Positions 6,968 to 14,327 of a DNA stretch of 19,024 nucleotides are shown here, piece by piece. Where the stretch lies: positions 1 through 19,024 of the forward strand of contig CABRHR010000034.1 of assembly GCA_902470835.1 (NCBI GenBank), read 5' to 3'. Both the position numbers and the translations under genes were made by a program. This DNA comes from an uncultured Collinsella sp. GTDB taxonomy: Bacteria > Actinomycetota > Coriobacteriia > Coriobacteriales > Coriobacteriaceae. Position 1 is the first letter of the stretch; each line of letters starts with the position of its first letter. The notes beneath the pieces are model-generated. The model did not search any database and was not told where the DNA came from. It saw only the letters and a list, made by a program, of their open reading frames with translations.

Positions 6968-6993
6968 TGATACAATTTGTTCGTTACTGTTTG
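6968..6993 (+). promoter_or_regulatory. Extended -10 promoter and operator copy 2 of the deoR-family gene
   Basis: TGATACAAT (6968-6976) is an extended -10 box. The adjoining TTGTTCG-T-TACTGTTTG (6977-6993) covers the expected start site and matches the galM-side site except for a 2-bp length difference and one base in the right half. TTGACG (6952-6957) is only 13 bp from the -10 box, so it is unlikely to be its -35. Autorepression by the DeoR-family protein is inferred. Confidence 0.55.
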
Positions 6994-7028
6994 AATGATA
7001 TGCGCGCAAAGAACGGCGAGGATTCATC

Positions 7029-7793
7029 GTGATTAAGGCAGAGCGACAGGATAGGGTTCGTCAGCTGCTCGAAGAGCAGGGCACGGTCTCGGTTAAGGAG
7101 ATCTCAGATGCGTTAGGTGTCTCGGATATGACGATTCGTCGTGACCTTGAGGAGCTTGCGAGCCTGGGCGAGATCGAGCGCGTGCACGGCGGCGCCCGTA
7201 GTGCGCAGGGTCGTCCACACGCTATGTTGCGCCACGAGTATTCGCACAGCGAAAAGCGCACTAAGCATGCCGAGGAAAAGCTGCAGATTGCGCGCCGTGC
7301 TGTGGAGCTTATCGAGGAAGGCTCGACCATCTTTTTGGGTACGGGCACCACGGTTGAGCAGATGGCCTCGATGCTGCCGGCGTTTCGCCTGCGCATTGTG
7401 ACCAATTCGCTTTCGGTGTTTAACCTGCTCGAGGCGCGCGAAGACTGCGAACTGTGCCTGGTGGGCGGCGTGTACCGCCGCCGCACTGCCGCCTTTGTGG
7501 GCCCCACGGCCGAGGACACCTTGCGCGCACTGGGGATCGACGCAGCCTTTATCGGCGCAAACGGCATTTTGGACGGCGACGTGTCTACGTCTAACATGGA
7601 AGAGGGCCGCATCCAGCAGCTCGCCTTTAGCAAGGCCGACTCGCGCTATCTAATCGCCGATTCCAGCAAGATTGGCAAGCGCGACTTCTACACCTTCTGC
7701 CGTCTGGACAGCCTGGACGCCGTGGTATGTGAGCCGAGCATCTCCGCCGCGGATCGCTCCGCCATTGAGGAGCACACTCAGGTCATCTGCTAG
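7029..7793 (+). CDS. DeoR-family sugar-phosphate-responsive repressor
   Basis: This 254-aa regulator has an N-terminal DeoR helix-turn-helix (about 6-57, with SVKEISDALGVSDMTIRRDLEELASLG) followed by the HGG motif. The C-terminal sensor domain (about 75-232) carries the phosphosugar-site motifs FLGTGTTVEQMA, IVTNS, LVGGVYRRRTAAFVG and IADSSKIGKRDF. Members bind a phosphorylated sugar and release DNA. Translation starts at GTG 7029, with GCGAGG 7 nt upstream. It is divergent from galM and shares the intergenic region with two inverted copies of a likely operator, so galM and itself are the obvious targets. The sugar it senses cannot be told from the sequence; galactose, tagatose or fructose phosphates are all possible. 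Confidence 0.88.
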   Translation: MIKAERQDRVRQLLEEQGTVSVKEISDALGVSDMTIRRDLEELASLGEIERVHGGARSAQGRPHAMLRHEYSHSEKRTKHAEEKLQIARRAVELIEEGSTIFLGTGTTVEQMASMLPAFRLRIVTNSLSVFNLLEAREDCELCLVGGVYRRRTAAFVGPTAEDTLRALGIDAAFIGANGILDGDVSTSNMEEGRIQQLAFSKADSRYLIADSSKIGKRDFYTFCRLDSLDAVVCEPSISAADRSAIEEHTQVIC

Positions 7794-7805
7794 CTAACGC
7801 TGCAG

Positions 7806-7843
7806 GCGATACTTCTGCCCCCTGCCGGCGCGGGGATTATCGC
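7806..7843 (+). terminator. Possible weak terminator hairpin after the deoR-family gene
   Basis: GCGATA (7806-7811) pairs with TATCGC (7838-7843), and inner CCCC and GGGG can extend the fold. No T-run follows, so factor-independent termination is doubtful. It is the only structure in the 108-bp gap between the convergent regulator and fic genes. Confidence 0.3.
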
Positions 7844-7901
7844 TTCACAATGACGCGCAAATAATTTTGGGCAACAAGGATGAGGCTATTCTGGGATATG
7901 A

Positions 7902-9134
7902 CTAGACTCCGTATTTCGTCTTTATGTCCCTTGAGAATGAATCGTAGTCTTCATAGAGCCCCTCTCTGCTTTCATCCTCGGCGTGGCTTACACGTTCAAG
8001 GAGCTTATCCTTTGGAGCCTCTTTTGTTATTGCGGCCTCGCTATCGGGTATTGTGGATTGCAAGAATAGTTCTAGAGCATGGACGTCTTTGAGTATGTAG
8101 CCCGTCGAACGACCCGCCCCTGTTTTTTCGATTGCGCTGCAACTAACAAGCTGACTGAGGGTTCGTTTAACGGTAACCTCGCTGATATCGGGGCAGTTGG
8201 GTCGGATGTCTGATTTCTTAATGACGCCGGGTCTCTGTTGAAATAGAACGGCGATGCGCGCTTGCTTCGACATGGGACGAGTGCTTGATTCAATTAAGGT
8301 ACGCTGTTCGAGCTGTCGGTAGGCGGCCAGGGTTGTTCCGAGCATGAAACGGATAAAGGGTGCTTCGGTGTTTTGATTTTCATTCCATCCAGTGGAGCTT
8401 GCAGCGAGGGCGTTGTAGTAAAGCGCTTTGTTGTCTTCAATAAGTCGTTCGATGCTGATGTAACGCGCAACGTCGTATCCAGTCTTTTCGAGCAGCAGCG
8501 TTGTAAGGAGCCGGCTCATCCTGCCATTGCCATCGTTGAAGGGATGAATACTGACAAAATCGAAGATAAAGCGGAGCGATATAAGGAGGGGATCGCAAAC
8601 TTGGCGAGATAAAGCATCGTTGAGGGACTGGCAGGCTTCTTTAATAAGTCCCGGGGTTGCTAGAGCTGAAGGGGGCCTAAAGCGCACAAATCGATTACCT
8701 TGATCGTCAATGGAGACGATTTCGTTATCGCTATCCTTCCAATGGCCTCCATACGAGATTGCCGTGTGCGCCATGAGGTCGCGATGCAACTGCAGAATGA
8801 CCGATGGCGTTACGGGAATGGAATCGTGTTGCTCGTGAATAAGCGACAGCACATCTCGGTATCCAGCGATTTCTTCCTCTGCGCGGGAGCTTGGCTTGGC
8901 GGAATACGCCATGATTGCTTTGAGTCTTTTTTGGGTGGTAACAATTCCTTCAAGTCCGTTGGAGGATTGGGTGCTTTGGATCTTAGCTTCCTCCATAAGG
9001 GACGATAGGAGTTCGGGTTTGACTTGACTCAGAACAAGCTGTCGGCCTTTATGCTCGCGTATCGAGAGGAGGAGGTTGGTGATTGGAGTTGCTTCGAGTT
9101 CCGCTGGGACTGTGGCGTAATCGAACTGGCGCAT
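7902..9134 (-). CDS. fic: Class II Fic protein (AMP transferase) with winged-helix tail
   Basis: This 410-aa protein has an N-terminal helical region, a central Fic domain and a C-terminal winged helix. The catalytic motif HPFNDGNGRMSR (H197-R208) is complete, so AMP transfer from ATP to a target protein hydroxyl is expected. The inhibitory motif S58-NGL-E62-G63 lies ahead of the core, as in self-inhibited class II enzymes. Residues about 285-350 (with SEVTVKRTLSQLVSCSAIEK and GRSTGYIL) look like a winged helix. No antitoxin gene is adjacent. The coding DNA is visibly lower in G+C than its neighbours (29 of 60 bases in a sampled line against 39 of 60 in the adjacent lacG gene), suggesting separate acquisition. 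AGGAG lies 4 nt before ATG 9134. The target is unknown. Confidence 0.9.
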   Translation of the reverse strand: MRQFDYATVPAELEATPITNLLLSIREHKGRQLVLSQVKPELLSSLMEEAKIQSTQSSNGLEGIVTTQKRLKAIMAYSAKPSSRAEEEIAGYRDVLSLIHEQHDSIPVTPSVILQLHRDLMAHTAISYGGHWKDSDNEIVSIDDQGNRFVRFRPPSALATPGLIKEACQSLNDALSRQVCDPLLISLRFIFDFVSIHPFNDGNGRMSRLLTTLLLEKTGYDVARYISIERLIEDNKALYYNALAASSTGWNENQNTEAPFIRFMLGTTLAAYRQLEQRTLIESSTRPMSKQARIAVLFQQRPGVIKKSDIRPNCPDISEVTVKRTLSQLVSCSAIEKTGAGRSTGYILKDVHALELFLQSTIPDSEAAITKEAPKDKLLERVSHAEDESREGLYEDYDSFSRDIKTKYGV

Positions 9135-9142
9135 GTGGCTCC

Positions 9143-9217
9143 TTTCGGTATCACGAACATACTTTCGATATCATAATACCATTAAATGATACCGAAAGTA
9201 TGTTCGTGATACCGAAA
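9143..9217 (-). promoter_or_regulatory. Promoter of fic inside a 32-bp inverted repeat with four 11-mers
   Basis: Arms 9143-9174 and 9186-9217 are inverted copies matching at 31 of 32 positions. Each arm holds two copies of TTTCGGTATCA spaced exactly 20 bp apart (9143, 9163; on the other strand 9187-9197, 9207-9217; the copy at 9163 reads TTTCGATATCA). On the minus strand TGGTATTAT (9173-9181), an extended -10 box, sits at the centre, with start near 9166. The transcript would therefore contain only one arm, so the repeat should act as DNA, an operator with two pairs of half sites around the promoter. Confidence 0.7.
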
Positions 9218-9269
9218 ACTAGAAACCATGCTTCATAACTGCTTGGAAAGTTTGGATTTGACTATCTTA

Positions 9270-9410
9270 TTGTCTTGATCTGTAACAGGTAGACGGTCGA
9301 AAGTGGGCTACGTGTTACAGATTTAGACATTTCTGCTCGGGCGTTCTGTTTGTCTCGATCCGTAACAGCTGGGGCCGAAAATCAATGCTAGATGTTACAG
9401 ATCGAGACAA
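9270..9410. repeat. Double-palindrome intergenic repeat, copy A
   Basis: This 141-bp element aligns without gaps to 14080-14220 (114 of 141 bases identical by eye). It has two palindromes. Palindrome 1 has perfect 10-bp arms ATCTGTAACA (9278-9287) and TGTTACAGAT (9313-9322). Palindrome 2 has 18-bp arms TTGTCTCGATCCGTAACA (9350-9367) and TGTTACAGATCGAGACAA (9393-9410) with one mismatch. The linker between them is almost unchanged between copies. No ORF or T-run terminator is associated. It looks like a REP/BIME-type element. The remainder of the 9135-9502 gap holds the fic promoter and the lacG terminator. Confidence 0.85.
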
Positions 9411-9436
9411 AAGTGTGGTGCGGCTCGGTTAAAAAC

Positions 9437-9480
9437 AAAAAAGGCCGCATGCGATCCCGTGGAGGGACTCACATGCGGCC
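9437..9480 (-). terminator. Terminator of the first lacG-lacE unit
   Basis: GGCCGCATG (9443-9451) and CATGCGGCC (9472-9480) form a 9-bp perfect stem with inner TCCC/GGGA pairing. On the minus strand six T follow (9437-9442). It is 22 bp past the lacG stop. Confidence 0.88.
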
Positions 9481-9502
9481 GACAGGGGGTATGCGGCGGA
9501 AA

Positions 9503-10924
9503 CTAGGCCATGAGCAGGCCAGTCTCTGCGACGTTCTTGTACCAGTACGCGCTCGCCTTGGGGTAGCGCTTCTGGGTCTCAAAGTCGATGTAGAACAGGC
9601 CGTAACGTTTGTTATAGCCGTTGGTCCAGGAGAACTGGTCCTGCAGCGACCACACAAAGTAGCCGTCGACGTTCACGCCGCCGTCGATCGCCTTGAGGAT
9701 CCACGCGAGATGCTGACGCATGTAGTCGATACGAGGGGCGTCGTCGATAAAGCCGTCCTCGAAGTCGTCCTTATAGCCCATGCCGTTCTCGGTGATGTAG
9801 ATCTTCTTGTAGTTGGGGTAATCGTTCTTAATGCGGAGCAGCAGGTCGTAGAGGCCCTCGGGATAGATGATCCAGTCCCAATCGGTGGTGGGAACGCCTT
9901 CGCGCACGCATGCCTCGCCAACGCCCTTGAGGAACCAGCGCGAGGAGCCCTTGTCGCCGGTGCCATTGTGGTTGATGTCGTTTTCGCCCTCGGCGGCACG
10001 CAGGAACTGGCACTTGTAGGTGTTGACGCCCAGGCAATCGTTATAGGGGAGCGCGGCGGTCAGCGCGGCGATGTCCTCGTCGCGGACGTCGAGCTCGCCG
10101 CCGGCGATATGGGCCAGCTTGGTCGCAGCCTCCATGGTGTCGGCTGCATAGTGGCCGCGGAAGGTGGCGTCGAGTACCCAGCGGTTGTTGATGACGTCGG
10201 CCATGCGAGCTGCCTCGCAGTCGGCGGCGTTGTTGGGGTCGAGGGGATACTTGGGCTCCAGGTTCTGGACAATGCCGATCTCGCCCTCAAAGCCGCCCTC
10301 GTGGAAGGCGACGACGGCCTTGGCATGGGCCACCATCATGTTGTGCATAAGCTGGAAGGCCTTGTCCAGGCGATACTTCTCGCCGTGCGGCCAGTTGCCG
10401 ACGATAAAGCTGCCCTCGGCGGTTGCGGGAATCTCGTTAAAGGTAAACCAGTGCTTGACCTCGGTGAACTCGGCAAAGCAGAACTTGGCGTACTCGACGA
10501 AGGCATCGATGGTCGTGCGCGTCAAGAAGCCCTCGCCGCCATCCTGGTAGAAGCCCTCGGGCGTGTCAAAGTGATCGAGCGTGACATAGGGGATAACGCC
10601 GGCTTTATTGCAGGTGGCGAAAAGCTCGTGATAGAAAGCGACGCCCTCGGGGTTAATCTCGCCGGTGCCGTTGGGGAAGATACGGCTCCAAGCGATGGAG
10701 ACACGGATACCGTTGATGCCGAAGCGCTGGCACAGGTCGATATCGACCGGGTACTTGTTGTAGAAATCGCTTGCGGGATCGGGGGAGAAGCGACCCTGAG
10801 CTGCCAGGAAATCGTCCCAGGGCACTTTGCCCTTGCCGTGCGTGCGGGTCTCGCCCTCAACCTGGTAAGCGGCGGTGGCGCCGCCAAACACAAAGCCGTC
10901 GGGGAACTGCATGGGGTTGGTCAT
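9503..10924 (-). CDS. lacG: 6-phospho-beta-galactosidase (GH1), module 1
   Basis: This 473-aa GH1 enzyme hydrolyses 6-phospho-beta-galactosides (such as lactose-6-P) made by the PTS. The acid/base is E164 in TFNE and the nucleophile E379 in ITENG. The phosphate-site signature S432-W-TNGYN-K439-R-Y441 is present. The tryptophan after the serine is the residue that in LacG marks 6-phospho-galactosides, where 6-phospho-glucosidases differ. Length and N-terminus (FVFGGATAAYQVEG) are typical. ATG 10924 has AGGA 6 nt upstream. It follows the lacE-like gene by 75 bp in one transcript and closely resembles the gene at 14328-15767. The true natural substrate could be another beta-galactoside. Confidence 0.88.
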   Translation of the reverse strand: MTNPMQFPDGFVFGGATAAYQVEGETRTHGKGKVPWDDFLAAQGRFSPDPASDFYNKYPVDIDLCQRFGINGIRVSIAWSRIFPNGTGEINPEGVAFYHELFATCNKAGVIPYVTLDHFDTPEGFYQDGGEGFLTRTTIDAFVEYAKFCFAEFTEVKHWFTFNEIPATAEGSFIVGNWPHGEKYRLDKAFQLMHNMMVAHAKAVVAFHEGGFEGEIGIVQNLEPKYPLDPNNAADCEAARMADVINNRWVLDATFRGHYAADTMEAATKLAHIAGGELDVRDEDIAALTAALPYNDCLGVNTYKCQFLRAAEGENDINHNGTGDKGSSRWFLKGVGEACVREGVPTTDWDWIIYPEGLYDLLLRIKNDYPNYKKIYITENGMGYKDDFEDGFIDDAPRIDYMRQHLAWILKAIDGGVNVDGYFVWSLQDQFSWTNGYNKRYGLFYIDFETQKRYPKASAYWYKNVAETGLLMA

Positions 10925-10958
10925 GAGTCATCCTTTCTGTGGGATACGAATAGGGAGA

Positions 10959-10985
10959 GGTGCCCGAACTGGGGATTCGGGCACC
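10959..10985 (-). promoter_or_regulatory. Intercistronic hairpin between lacE-like 1 and lacG 1
   Basis: GGTGCCCGAA (10959-10968) and TTCGGGCACC (10976-10985) form a perfect 10-bp stem with a 7-nt loop. No T-run follows on the minus strand. Module 2 has a hairpin of unrelated sequence at the same place, so it likely tunes relative expression or mRNA stability. Confidence 0.6.
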
Positions 10986-10999
10986 AACAGAGGGAGGAA

Positions 11000-12778
11000 C
11001 TAGTCGAGGTTCTCGCGGAGCCACTTGATGGCGCCGGCGGGGTCGCGAGTAAGGTCGATATATTCCTTACCGCGCGGAGCGAGCAGCTTAATGCCCAGGC
11101 GATCGGTGTCGGCCTTCATATCGTTGTAGTAGCTACGGACCTGCGGGGCAAGCACGATAACGTCGTACTGATCCATGATGGCAGTGTGCTGACCATAGGC
11201 GCCTGCGGAGGAAGCGATGTTCTCTCCGGTCTGCGCGGCACCTTCCTTGATGGCGTTGGCAAGCATGGCAGAGGTGCCGGCGCCGGCGCACAGGACGAGG
11301 ACCTTCAGGCCATCGACGTCCTTCTTAGCGGATACGTCGGCGGCGGGCTCGGGCTGATCGGCGACAGGCTTGCTGTCGGCGGCAGCGGCGGTCGGCTCGA
11401 CGGAAGCGGTAGCCTGCTCGACAGCGGGCGCAGGGGCGTTGGCGGCGATGGAAGCGGCACCATCGGACTCAAGACCCAGCTCGGCGGCGCGCTCGGCCTC
11501 CTGGTCGCAGAGCAGCTTATCGTATGCCTTCAAGAACGGCAGGTAGATGATTGCGTCCAGCAAGATGATGATCGCGACAAACACCAGGGCGATAAGCTGG
11601 AAGTTCGTGGTGATGAAGATGCCGATGGGGGCAGGGGTAGCCCAAGGCACCACGAAGGAGAAGCCGTTCATGCCCACGTTGTCGATAAAGAACTTGGCAA
11701 CACTCACGTTGACGCAGCCGGCGGCAACAAAGGGGATGAGCATGTAGGGGTTAAGGATCATCGGCGCGCCAAAGAGCAGCGGCTCGTTGACAGCAAAGGC
11801 AACAGGAACAATCGAGGCCTTACCGACGGCCTTGAGCTGCTTGGACTTCATAAAGAGAATCAGCAGAAGCGGCACGATGAACGTGGCGCCGGTGCCGCCG
11901 AACTCACCCACGAGCGACATGTTAAAGGTGAGGGAGTGGGCGGGGTGGCCACCGGCCAGCAGAACCTGCAGGTTCTCGGCCTGGTTGGCAAGACGGATGG
12001 GGTCGATGCCCGGCTGGACGATCGAGGGGCCGTGGACGCCGATGAACCAGAAGAACGCGGTAGCTGCCTGGATAAGGATAAGGCCAGGATAGGTCTCTGC
12101 CGCAGTGAAGAGCGGGGAGAGCAGCTTGATGAGCAACTCGGAGAACGGAACGCCCATGAGGTTGCGCACAACCACATCGATGATGCCGCAGATGATGACA
12201 GCGCCACCGAAGGGGATGATGTCACGGAAGTTCTGAGCGATGGCGCCCGGGACCTCCTTGGGCAGCTTAATGGTCAGATCGCGCGAGACGCAGAACTTGT
12301 AGACCCAAACGGTAATGAACGCGGCGATATAGGCCGAGAACAGACCGCGCGTGCCCATGCTGGTGCAATCGAAGACCGAAAGCTCGGAGCCGTTGAACTT
12401 GGTGGTGAACTGCGTGACTGCGAGCAGCAGCATGCTGCACTGGGCGGCCACCATGGTGGAACCGTCGTTGAGCACTTTGCCGGCGGGCATACGACGGTTC
12501 ATGGATGCCGTGAAGTTCTTGGCAGTGGTGCCGGCAACCATGATGCCCATGACGCCCATGGTGAAGTTGTAGAGCTTGTTGCACCAGTCGATGAGCGGCT
12601 GGGGCAGCGTGATGCCGACTACGCCGGGAAGGGTGGCAATGAGCAGAAAGATCGAAGAGGTGAGGACGATGGGCATGCACCCAAGGAATCCGTCCTTAAT
12701 AGCCTGGAGGTAGATGTTCCTCGAGATCTTCTCAAAGAACGGTTGATGCTTTTCGAGCATCTTTACGATGGCGTCCAT
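11000..12778 (-). CDS. PTS lactose-family EIICB transporter, module 1
   Basis: This 592-aa membrane protein belongs to the lactose/cellobiose PTS family in the LacE fusion form. The EIIC domain (about 1-425) has the family start KHQPFFEKISRNIYLQAIKDGF, H249 in GVHGPSI, GGTGAT (294-299) and NEPLLFGAP (331-339). An Ala/Pro/Glu-rich linker (about 430-486) joins the EIIB domain, where VLVLCAGAGTSAML places the phosphocysteine at C497. Substrate import is coupled to phosphorylation, feeding the adjacent lacG product. ATG 12778 has AGGAG 4 nt upstream. It is more distant from classic LacE than the module 2 copy, so lactose is only the best guess. No EIIA is encoded nearby. Confidence 0.88.
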   Translation of the reverse strand: MDAIVKMLEKHQPFFEKISRNIYLQAIKDGFLGCMPIVLTSSIFLLIATLPGVVGITLPQPLIDWCNKLYNFTMGVMGIMVAGTTAKNFTASMNRRMPAGKVLNDGSTMVAAQCSMLLLAVTQFTTKFNGSELSVFDCTSMGTRGLFSAYIAAFITVWVYKFCVSRDLTIKLPKEVPGAIAQNFRDIIPFGGAVIICGIIDVVVRNLMGVPFSELLIKLLSPLFTAAETYPGLILIQAATAFFWFIGVHGPSIVQPGIDPIRLANQAENLQVLLAGGHPAHSLTFNMSLVGEFGGTGATFIVPLLLILFMKSKQLKAVGKASIVPVAFAVNEPLLFGAPMILNPYMLIPFVAAGCVNVSVAKFFIDNVGMNGFSFVVPWATPAPIGIFITTNFQLIALVFVAIIILLDAIIYLPFLKAYDKLLCDQEAERAAELGLESDGAASIAANAPAPAVEQATASVEPTAAAADSKPVADQPEPAADVSAKKDVDGLKVLVLCAGAGTSAMLANAIKEGAAQTGENIASSAGAYGQHTAIMDQYDVIVLAPQVRSYYNDMKADTDRLGIKLLAPRGKEYIDLTRDPAGAIKWLRENLD

Positions 12779-12854
12779 AAAGCTCCTTTGCTACTTGATG
12801 CGCGATGCATGTGGATGGAACTGGTCGTCGATGGATGGTCAGGACTGCCCGGAA

Positions 12855-12875
12855 GCCTTCCTGCTTAAGGAAGGC
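12855..12875 (-). promoter_or_regulatory. Leader hairpin of the module 1 operon
   Basis: GCCTTCCT (12855-12862) and AGGAAGGC (12868-12875) form an 8-bp stem with a 5-nt loop, between the operator palindrome and the transporter start. If transcription begins at the operator it lies near the 5' end of the mRNA. Function is unknown. Confidence 0.4.
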
Positions 12876-12879
12876 ATTG

Positions 12880-12916
12880 CGAAATGACAACGTTGTCATT
12901 TCGTTAATGACAACGT
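12880..12916. promoter_or_regulatory. 24-bp perfect palindromic LacI-type operator, module 1
   Basis: Bases 12880-12903 are a perfect palindrome with core AATGACAACGTTGTCATT and a central CG, the hallmark of LacI-family operators. The half site AATGACAACGT (12883-12893) recurs at 12906-12916, 23 bp further on. It lies between the divergent lacE-like operon and the lacI-type gene, so the regulator at 13054-14064 is the likely binder. Confidence 0.8.
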
Positions 12917-12983
12917 AAGACATTCTTGGAAGAGCAACAAGGATATACGGGCGAGCGGTCGATATTGTCCGGTGAATGGTTGA

Positions 12984-13011
12984 TTTATCAGTCAGGCAGG
13001 TAGTGTATGCT
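12984..13011 (+). promoter_or_regulatory. Possible promoter of the first lacI-type gene
   Basis: TATGCT (13006-13011) is a fair -10 box, with TTTATC (12984-12989) 16 bp upstream as a weak -35. The expected start near 13018 fits translation from GTG 13054 and argues against the in-frame ATG at 12976. Confidence 0.4.
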
Positions 13012-13053
13012 AGAACGCAAAAAACAAGCGATAGAGAACCGAGTGGAGAAGCA

Positions 13054-14064
13054 GTGGCAACGATGGACAAGAAAAACGTCTCGATGAACGATGTGGCGAT
13101 TGCCGCGGGTGTTTCTCTCAAGACGGTGTCGCGCGTGATCAACGAGCCCGATAGCGTGCGAGAGTCGACACGCGATAAGGTTCATTCGGCCATGGAGACG
13201 CTCGGGTTTCGAGCCAACTTTGCCGCGCGTTCGCTCAAGTTGGGCCGTTACGGGTGCATCGGCGTGGTGATGTTTCACTTGTCGGGCGGTGCCGTGGACA
13301 TGATTGACGGTATCGCCGATGCCGCCGAAGAGCGAGGATTTGCTCTCACGATGATTAAGAAGCGCGCAGGGGAGAAGATGACCCTTGCCGAAGCGGCGCG
13401 TAGGATGTCGCAGCTGCCTGTTGATGGCATGATCTTCAACCTGCGCCAGATGGTCGATGACTTTGATACCTTTGAGGCGCCGAAAGACCTCAAGACGGTG
13501 ATTATCACGCCGATGGAGCATCCTACCTGCTCCACCGTCAGTGACGACCAAGAGGGCGGCGCGCATATGGCGTGCGAGTACTTTTTGGACCACGGTCACA
13601 AGAACGTGTACTTCGTCTCTGGTAAGAAAGAGTCACTGTCGAGCCAGTGCCGTATGAAAGGTTGGCGTGCGGCGCTCGAGACGCGTGGCATTGAGCCGCC
13701 CGAGCCTCTGCAAGGCGATTGGAATGCGGATAGCGGCTATGCCGCGGGCCTTGTGCTTGCCGATAAACCCGCTTGCACGGCGGTCCTCGCTGCTAACGAC
13801 TGCATGGCCAACGGCGTGATGATGGCTCTGCGTGACAGAGGGCTCAGGGTGCCCGACGACGTGTCCGTGATCGGCTTTGACGACGAACTCTACAAGACGA
13901 TTCCCAACTCGATTCTGACGTCGGTGAAGTTTCGCCACCGCGAGCTGGGTGTCCGTGCGCTCAACGAGGTCGTCGCAGGCCTAGAAGCTCCGAGTTCCAG
14001 AAGCCGTACGCTCGTCTCGGGTGTGCTGGTCGAGCGTTCCAGCGTGAAGGACCTGCGGGCGTAG
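13054..14064 (+). CDS. LacI-family repressor, module 1
   Basis: This 336-aa regulator has an N-terminal helix-turn-helix (VSMNDVAIAAGVSLKTVSRVIN, residues 9-30), a hinge helix near AARSLKLGR and a periplasmic-binding-like sensor domain with IGFDDE near the end. GTG 13054 is chosen because GGAG lies 5 nt upstream. ATG 13063 has poorly spaced signals and ATG 12976 lies before the predicted promoter. It is divergent from the lacG-lacE unit and most likely represses it through the 24-bp palindrome at 12880-12903. The DNA-reading residues after the helix start are L22-K23, unlike E21-Q22 in the paralogue at 17966-18970. The inducer is not known. Confidence 0.88.
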   Translation: MATMDKKNVSMNDVAIAAGVSLKTVSRVINEPDSVRESTRDKVHSAMETLGFRANFAARSLKLGRYGCIGVVMFHLSGGAVDMIDGIADAAEERGFALTMIKKRAGEKMTLAEAARRMSQLPVDGMIFNLRQMVDDFDTFEAPKDLKTVIITPMEHPTCSTVSDDQEGGAHMACEYFLDHGHKNVYFVSGKKESLSSQCRMKGWRAALETRGIEPPEPLQGDWNADSGYAAGLVLADKPACTAVLAANDCMANGVMMALRDRGLRVPDDVSVIGFDDELYKTIPNSILTSVKFRHRELGVRALNEVVAGLEAPSSRSRTLVSGVLVERSSVKDLRA

Positions 14065-14079
14065 ACGTGCTCGGCCTGT

Positions 14080-14220
14080 TCATCTCAATCTGTAACAGCT
14101 GGAGCCGAAATACTCGGCTAGATGTTACAGATTTAGATATTTCTGCTTGGGCGTTCTGTTTGTCTCGATCTGTAACAGCTAGGACCCAAAAACTCGGCTA
14201 GATGTTACAGATCGAGACAA
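14080..14220. repeat. Double-palindrome intergenic repeat, copy B
   Basis: Gapless match to 9270-9410. Palindrome 1 has arms ATCTGTAACA (14088-14097) and TGTTACAGAT (14123-14132) with an inner stem AGCCGA/TCGGCT. Palindrome 2 has perfect 18-bp arms at 14160-14177 and 14203-14220. It lies between the convergent ends of the lacI-type gene and the second lacG, 15 bp after the lacI stop. Position relative to the downstream lacG terminator is nearly the same as for copy A. Confidence 0.85.
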
Positions 14221-14238
14221 ACGGCTTCCGACCTGCAC

Positions 14239-14283
14239 AAAAAGGCCGGGGGCGGCGCGTCGTGTGACGTGCCGCCCCCGGCC
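14239..14283 (-). terminator. Terminator of the second lacG-lacE unit
   Basis: GGCCGGGGGCGGC (14244-14256) and GCCGCCCCCGGCC (14271-14283) form a 13-bp perfect stem, extended inside by CGTC/GACG around a GTGT loop. On the minus strand five T follow (14239-14243). Confidence 0.9.
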
Positions 14284-14327
14284 GAGAAATGGGGACAGGT
14301 TATGTGAGCGGGCAACCCCGCCAGTCA

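Noticed and set aside
9143..9217. Terminator reading of the fic inverted repeat
   Set aside because: The extended -10 box lies between the arms, so the fic transcript holds only one arm, and no T-run follows.
9270..9410. CRISPR-like or tRNA-like reading of the TGTTACAGAT repeats
   Set aside because: There are only two palindromes per locus, with no regular repeat-spacer series and no cloverleaf.
9392..12868. 1158-codon open frame on the plus strand, antisense to lacG 1 and the module 1 transporter
   Set aside because: It mirrors two genes with clear families and crosses their gap. Highly biased sense codons avoid TTA, CTA and TCA, which leaves few antisense stops. Its composition (Gly, Val, Asp, His-rich) is typical of such shadows.
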